This document shows positions 14,568-17,979 of a stretch of 17,979 bases of DNA, piece after piece (positions within the stretch are counted from its first letter, which is position 1; every line of letters starts with the position of its first letter). The notes under the pieces were generated by a model that was not told the origin of the DNA, did not search any database, and saw only the letters and a list, made by a program, of their open reading frames with translations. Where the stretch lies: NCBI GenBank assembly GCA_003554565.1, contig PWGR01000025.1, positions 1 through 17,979 of the forward strand, given 5' to 3'. A program made the translations under genes and the position numbers. Source of the DNA: Clostridia bacterium (lineage in GTDB: Bacteria; Bacillota; Sulfobacillia; SLMV01).

Positions 14568-15085
14568 ATGATATCTGGCGTGGGTGCCAGAGCGCGGCTT
14601 CTCGACGAAAATGGTGCCCTGGCTGAGATCCAGAAAACCATATCTCGTTGACGGCCCGGCCACCACCATCGGCTCACTTTCGGGCACCAGCACTGTCACG
14701 ACTTCATCGAGTCAGCGGCTGAAGTGGAGGAAGGCGGGCGTACCGGCCTCACGGCGGCCACGACTGCGGTCCTGTTTCGGGCCATGCTCTTTTTCACCCC
14801 GGTGGCGACCATGATCCCGGCTGAGGCGACGGCGCCGGCGCTGATTCTCATCGGGCTTTTGATGATGCCGGCGATACAGAACATCAATTTCGAAGACTTC
14901 ACCGAGTCACTGCCGGCTTTCGGTACCACGTTTTCCACCTCGTTCACCTTCAACCTTGAAACGGCATAAGCCCGGGGATCATCACGTACATTCTGGTCAA
15001 TCTGGTGGCGGCGCGCAGAGATGAGATCCCCTTCGGGCTCTACCTGCTCTGCCTGCTGCTGATATACTACTTCTACATCCTCTGA
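14568..15085 (+). pseudogene. remnant of an NCS2/AzgA-type purine (adenine/hypoxanthine) permease
   Basis: Four consecutive pieces in shifting frames together spell the C-terminal part of an NCS2 purine permease. Piece 1 (from about 14568) reads G-V-G-A-R-A-R-L-L-D-E-N-G. Piece 2 (14641-14703) reads L-V-D-G-P-A-T-T-I-G then G-T-S-T-V-T-T. Piece 3 (14703-14969) reads F-I-E-S-A-A-E-V-E-E-G-G-R-T-G-L-T-A, then A-T-A-P-A-L-I-L-I-G-L-L-M-M. Piece 4 (14963-15085) reads G-I-I-T-Y-I-L-V-N-L-V-A-A-R-R and ends at a normal TGA. The joins imply a +1 near 14640, a -1 near 14703 and another shift near 14963. The N-terminal 60% or so is missing, since the intact aminotransferase gene ends at 14501. The relic ends 34 bases before adenine deaminase, so it was probably that enzyme's transport partner. 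Confidence 0.85.
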
Positions 15086-15119
15086 CAATCACATCCTGAG
15101 GAAAGGTGGGTGACGGGCA

Positions 15120-16919
15120 TTGTCGCTTACGACAGAACAGAGACGGGAACTGGTGGAGGCGGCGCTGGGGCACCGGAAGCTGGACTGCCTGATTGAAAAT
15201 GTGCATTTGGTGAACGTGTTCACCGGGGAGGTATACCCGGCCAGTGTCGGCATCTACCGCGGTTACATCGCCCATGTCGAGGCTGACCCCGACGATGCCG
15301 GAAACCGCGATGCAGATGAGCTCGAGGCGGATCAGACGATCGACGGTGAGGGCATGTATCTCACCCCCGGGCTGATAGACTCTCACGTACATATCGAAAG
15401 CAGCATGATGACTCCCGCCAACTTCACTGAGGCGGTGCTGCCGCACGGAACCACGACAGTCGTGACCGACCCGCACGAGATTGCAAACGTGCTCGGGCTC
15501 CGCGGGGTGAAGTACATGCAGCAGTCAAGTCGCGACCTTCCCATGCGCCAGTACATACTGGCCCCGTCCTGCGTCCCATCAGTCCCGGGGCTGGAGACGA
15601 CCGGGGCCGAGTTCGGCTCTTGTGAAGTGGCCGAAATGCTGGAGTGGGAGCGTGTGATCGGCGTTGCGGAAGTGATGGATTTTCCCGGTGTCATCGGGGG
15701 CAGTGAGAGAATGCGGGGCATTGTGGGCGAGGCGCTGGGCCGCGGCATGTTCGTGCAGGGCCACTGCCCCGAGCTGACCGGCCGGGCACTTTCGGCCTAC
15801 CTGTGCGCCGGCCCCAGGAGTGATCACGAGATCCGCTTTGGGGATGAGGCGCGCGAGAAGATGCGCCTCGGCATGACGATAGATGCACGGGAGAGTTCCA
15901 TATCGCGCAACCTGGCCGAGATTCTGCCCGCCGTGCGGGACTTCGATGCACCCCCGAACCTGACGCTGTGCACCGATGACAAGGAACCGGCCGACCTCCT
16001 CGCGGAAGGCCACATCAACCACGCCGTCCGCCGGGCCATCGAGGAGGGGCTCTCCCCCGGGCAGGCACTCCGGGCGGCAACCCTGCAGGCGGCCCGCTCG
16101 GTCGGCCTGGACGAACTGGGAGCGGTGGCGCCCGGGTACGCGGCAGACCTGCTGCTGATACCCTCGCTTGCCAATATGCAGCCGGCCGCAGTCATGGTGG
16201 CAGGTGAAGTGGTGGCGCGGGACGGGAAGATGGTGACCTCGACCCCCGACCCGGGGGATTTCCCCGTCGAGAGGGAAAACACCGTCCACCTCGACGCACT
16301 GGCGTCGGAGACTTTCGCCGTGCGGGCCCCGGTCGGCGAAGGCACCGTGATCACGCGGGTGCTCAGCTACGCGGGCGATGACTCGCTGTATGCTTCATGG
16401 GAGAAAAGAGAGCTGCCCGTGCGTGACGGCAAGGTGGACATATCCGGTGCGGGGGATTTGCACTACGTGGGTGTGTTCAACCGCCACGGAGCCCCGGAAA
16501 ACCGCTTCACGGGAATTATCCGGAATTTCGGCATCGGGGAAGGGGCCGTCGCCAGTACCATCTCCCACGACTGCCACAACCTGACCACAGTGGCATCGAA
16601 CCCGGAGGATGCCGCGCTGGCGGCCAACGCCCTGGTAGACTGCGGCGGGGGCATAGCCTGTGCCCGCGGAGGGGAAATCCTGGCCCTCCTCGAGCTGCCC
16701 GTGGCGGGCCTGATCTCCACCCTGCCGGCCGCAGAGCTGGGGCCCAGAACGGACCATCTCAAGGAGACCCTGCGCGAGATGGGACTGACTGGTGCTGATC
16801 CACTTCTACGCATCGCCACGCTCACCCTGGCCGTGATACCGGAGGCGAAAATAACTGATCAGGGACTGGTGGACGTCAACGCGCAAAAGCTCGTTCCGCT
16901 ATTTACAGACGAACAGTGA
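15120..16919 (+). CDS. ade: adenine deaminase
   Basis: This 599-residue amidohydrolase of the bacterial AdeC type converts adenine to hypoxanthine and ammonia for purine salvage in the cytoplasm. Visible motifs are the metal-binding H89-V-H91-I-E-S-S-M, T-T-T-V-V-T-D-P-H119-E-I-A-N, the likely bridging E184 in G-V-A-E-V-M-D-F, Q-G-H215-C-P-E and C-T-D286-D-K. The C-terminal adenine-deaminase domain includes V-F-N-R-H-G and S-H-D-C-H-N. Full family length is present with no interruption. The start is TTG: AAAGGTGG lies about ten bases upstream and no in-frame ATG or GTG is better placed. It follows the permease relic by 34 bases, and no purine riboswitch was recognised upstream. Confidence 0.95.
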   Translation: MSLTTEQRRELVEAALGHRKLDCLIENVHLVNVFTGEVYPASVGIYRGYIAHVEADPDDAGNRDADELEADQTIDGEGMYLTPGLIDSHVHIESSMMTPANFTEAVLPHGTTTVVTDPHEIANVLGLRGVKYMQQSSRDLPMRQYILAPSCVPSVPGLETTGAEFGSCEVAEMLEWERVIGVAEVMDFPGVIGGSERMRGIVGEALGRGMFVQGHCPELTGRALSAYLCAGPRSDHEIRFGDEAREKMRLGMTIDARESSISRNLAEILPAVRDFDAPPNLTLCTDDKEPADLLAEGHINHAVRRAIEEGLSPGQALRAATLQAARSVGLDELGAVAPGYAADLLLIPSLANMQPAAVMVAGEVVARDGKMVTSTPDPGDFPVERENTVHLDALASETFAVRAPVGEGTVITRVLSYAGDDSLYASWEKRELPVRDGKVDISGAGDLHYVGVFNRHGAPENRFTGIIRNFGIGEGAVASTISHDCHNLTTVASNPEDAALAANALVDCGGGIACARGGEILALLELPVAGLISTLPAAELGPRTDHLKETLREMGLTGADPLLRIATLTLAVIPEAKITDQGLVDVNAQKLVPLFTDEQ

Positions 16920-16953
16920 TACGGGCGAAAACTGGCAGGACCGACCGCAGATC

Positions 16954-16976
16954 GGGGCGTCGCCGTGCGGCGCCCC
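16954..16976. terminator. bidirectional GC hairpin between convergent genes
   Basis: GGGGCGTCGC (16954-16963) pairs with GCGGCGCCCC (16967-16976), ten pairs including one G-T, around a three-base loop. It lies 34 bases past the adenine deaminase stop and just beyond the stop of the convergent gene. A second small hairpin, TCCCC/GGGGA (16977-16981 with 16988-16992), abuts it. The position suits a shared terminator, though T-runs are absent. Confidence 0.5.
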
Positions 16977-16982
16977 TCCCCT

Positions 16983-17885
16983 TCAGCGGGGAACTTTCAG
17001 ACCGGAAATTGTAAGCGATGCGCTGTCGGGGTCGTACATGAATTCGCCCAGGTGAAGCTCGAATTCGGACTCCGGCACATCGGCCCACTCGAGATCCATC
17101 AGCCACGCGCCGGGCTCCAGGGGCCATACCCCGTCCGCATCGGGGAATATTTCCGTCCACAGGATCCGGTCAGCATAGTTCTGCTGCCCGCCCTCACCCC
17201 CGGGCGACCAGTAGGTGTTGATCAGGACAGACTCCAGCCGCAGGGCTATGTGTTCTCCCGCGACATTGATCTGCAGGAGGACGCGCAGCGTCCCCTCGGG
17301 CGTCTCCCGCACCCAGATCGGATCCACCAGGACCCGGGCCTGATTCCAGCCCGTCGGGGGTATTTCGGGGAGCACGGCCATGGCCGACTCGGGTGAAAAC
17401 GCGCCGTCGGGAAGGTCGAGAGGCTCATCGTGCTCCATCTCGTAAAGCAGAAACGGGGTGGGAACCACGCGCCACTCGTCGTCCTCGTCAGGTCGCAGGC
17501 ACAGGATCTGATGCCTCCAGTCGGTATCGGCCACCCCAATGCCCTCGCTTACTCTCCCGACCACCGTCCGCGCCACCGGTGCGGGGAACCGGTATTGTGG
17601 GTGTGCAGATGCCGCGGCCAGGTAGCCGATAAGATCGGCGGCATGCCCCCCCCGCCGTTCAAACTCCGGATGCATGAGTTCACTCACCTGATCCCAGTCG
17701 TCATCGCGCCTTGCAACCTGGAAATAGTGCGCCGAATGCAGGTGATCGGGGTCGGGAGCCACTGCCACCAGTACGGTGCCCACGACAAATACGCCCACTA
17801 TGAGCACCCACCCCCAGCGGCGCAGGATGCTGACCAGAAGTGACGGCTTCGCCTCATCTTTTTCCCTGGATTCCTCTTCACTCAC
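16983..17885 (-). CDS. hypothetical single-pass membrane-anchored protein
   Basis: No family was recognised for this 300-residue protein. A charged N-terminal tail (1-22, rich in Glu, Lys and Arg) precedes one clear hydrophobic segment at about 25-43 (W-V-L-I-V-G-V-F-V-V-G-T). An acidic domain of about 255 residues follows, rich in Trp, Asp and Glu. Without a signal-peptidase site it should be membrane-anchored with the C-terminal domain outside. Residues about 50-95 (A-H-Y-F-Q-V-A-R-R-D-D-D-W-D-Q-V) resemble the NTF2-like or stalk-type domains often seen in such proteins, but this is a guess. The GTG start at 17885 is chosen because GGGAGGT lies eight bases upstream; an in-frame GTG at 17930 lacks a comparable site. 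It converges on adenine deaminase. Confidence 0.65.
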   Translation of the reverse strand: MSEEESREKDEAKPSLLVSILRRWGWVLIVGVFVVGTVLVAVAPDPDHLHSAHYFQVARRDDDWDQVSELMHPEFERRGGHAADLIGYLAAASAHPQYRFPAPVARTVVGRVSEGIGVADTDWRHQILCLRPDEDDEWRVVPTPFLLYEMEHDEPLDLPDGAFSPESAMAVLPEIPPTGWNQARVLVDPIWVRETPEGTLRVLLQINVAGEHIALRLESVLINTYWSPGGEGGQQNYADRILWTEIFPDADGVWPLEPGAWLMDLEWADVPESEFELHLGEFMYDPDSASLTISGLKVPR

Positions 17886-17979
17886 CTGTAATACCTCCCA
17901 GCAGCGCGCGGACCCGTCTTGAATTGGCACAGGAACATCTTCTCCATTCCGCCGTCTCCTCCTGCCGCCGACGCACCTC
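17878..17979 (-). CDS. possible 3' tail of a gene entering from the right edge
   Basis: One minus-strand frame is open from the right edge for 33 codons to a TGA at 17878-17880, overlapping the first codons of the membrane-protein gene by eight bases. Overlap with a downstream start is a common operon arrangement. The peptide is Arg-rich with no recognisable motif, and a 33-codon open stretch is easily due to chance in GC-rich DNA. Confidence 0.2.
   Translation of the reverse strand, partial: EVRRRQEETAEWRRCSCANSRRVRALLGGITGE

Noticed and set aside
14561..14650. Purine-riboswitch-like look: CGTATGATA followed by a TCTGGC/GCCAGA hairpin upstream of adenine deaminase.
   Set aside because: The conserved loop and junction sequences of the purine aptamer are absent, and the same bases encode the conserved L-L-D-E-N-G segment of the permease relic.
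14166..14699. 177-codon minus-strand open frame across the class V PLP-enzyme 3' end and the permease relic.
   Set aside because: No motifs, and it runs antisense to conserved coding and relic sequence.
1..17979. tRNA, rRNA, CRISPR array, insertion sequence or phage genes.
   Set aside because: None seen: no spaced direct repeats, transposase motifs, terminal inverted repeats or cloverleaf-like sequence were found on reading both strands.

Overview
The window reads as a chromosomal segment of a high-GC bacterium, most likely a Bacillota (Firmicutes) lineage and possibly an endospore former. This placement is inferred from gene content: a LIG-POL type LigD without a nuclease domain next to ku, a two-lobed PRK06851-type ATPase, an S11 D,D-carboxypeptidase and a UPF0182 membrane protein. 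Strong GGAGG-type ribosome binding sites and frequent GTG/TTG starts fit. No rRNA, tRNA, CRISPR array, insertion sequence or phage gene was seen. Family assignments come from recognised motifs, not from a database search.

Layout. Bases 1-11876 are read from the minus strand. From left to right they hold: UPF0182 (cut by the left edge); a D-Ala-D-Ala carboxypeptidase; a four-gene metabolic cluster transcribed as URO-D-like protein (8755), AruI-like thiamine-diphosphate enzyme, class I/II aminotransferase, and guanidino-group (DDAH/ADI-like) hydrolase; then ku and ligD, transcribed ligD first. Bases 12002-16919 are read from the plus strand: the PRK06851-type ATPase, a VC1184-type class V PLP enzyme, the wreck of an NCS2/AzgA-type purine permease, and adenine deaminase. 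A membrane-anchored protein of unknown function (16983-17885, minus) converges on adenine deaminase across a GC-rich hairpin.

How the genes may work together. The aminotransferase plus the AruI-like enzyme resemble the two core steps of the arginine transaminase route (arginine to 2-ketoarginine to 4-guanidinobutanal). A guanidino hydrolase downstream in the same transcript suggests a guanidino-compound pathway. The URO-D-like first gene has lost the usual zinc ligands of methyltransferases in that superfamily, so its part is open. ligD and ku form a tightly coupled non-homologous end-joining operon; ku's ribosome binding site lies in the last codons of ligD. Adenine deaminase once had a permease partner directly upstream. 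That partner is now an N-terminally truncated pseudogene with at least three frameshifts.

Most notable: the guanidino/AruI-like operon with its odd URO-D-like member and a leader hairpin; the PRK06851-type ATPase whose second P-loop is destroyed; the decayed purine permease; and a LigD with a PVQ tandem repeat and a long Gly/Ala interdomain linker.
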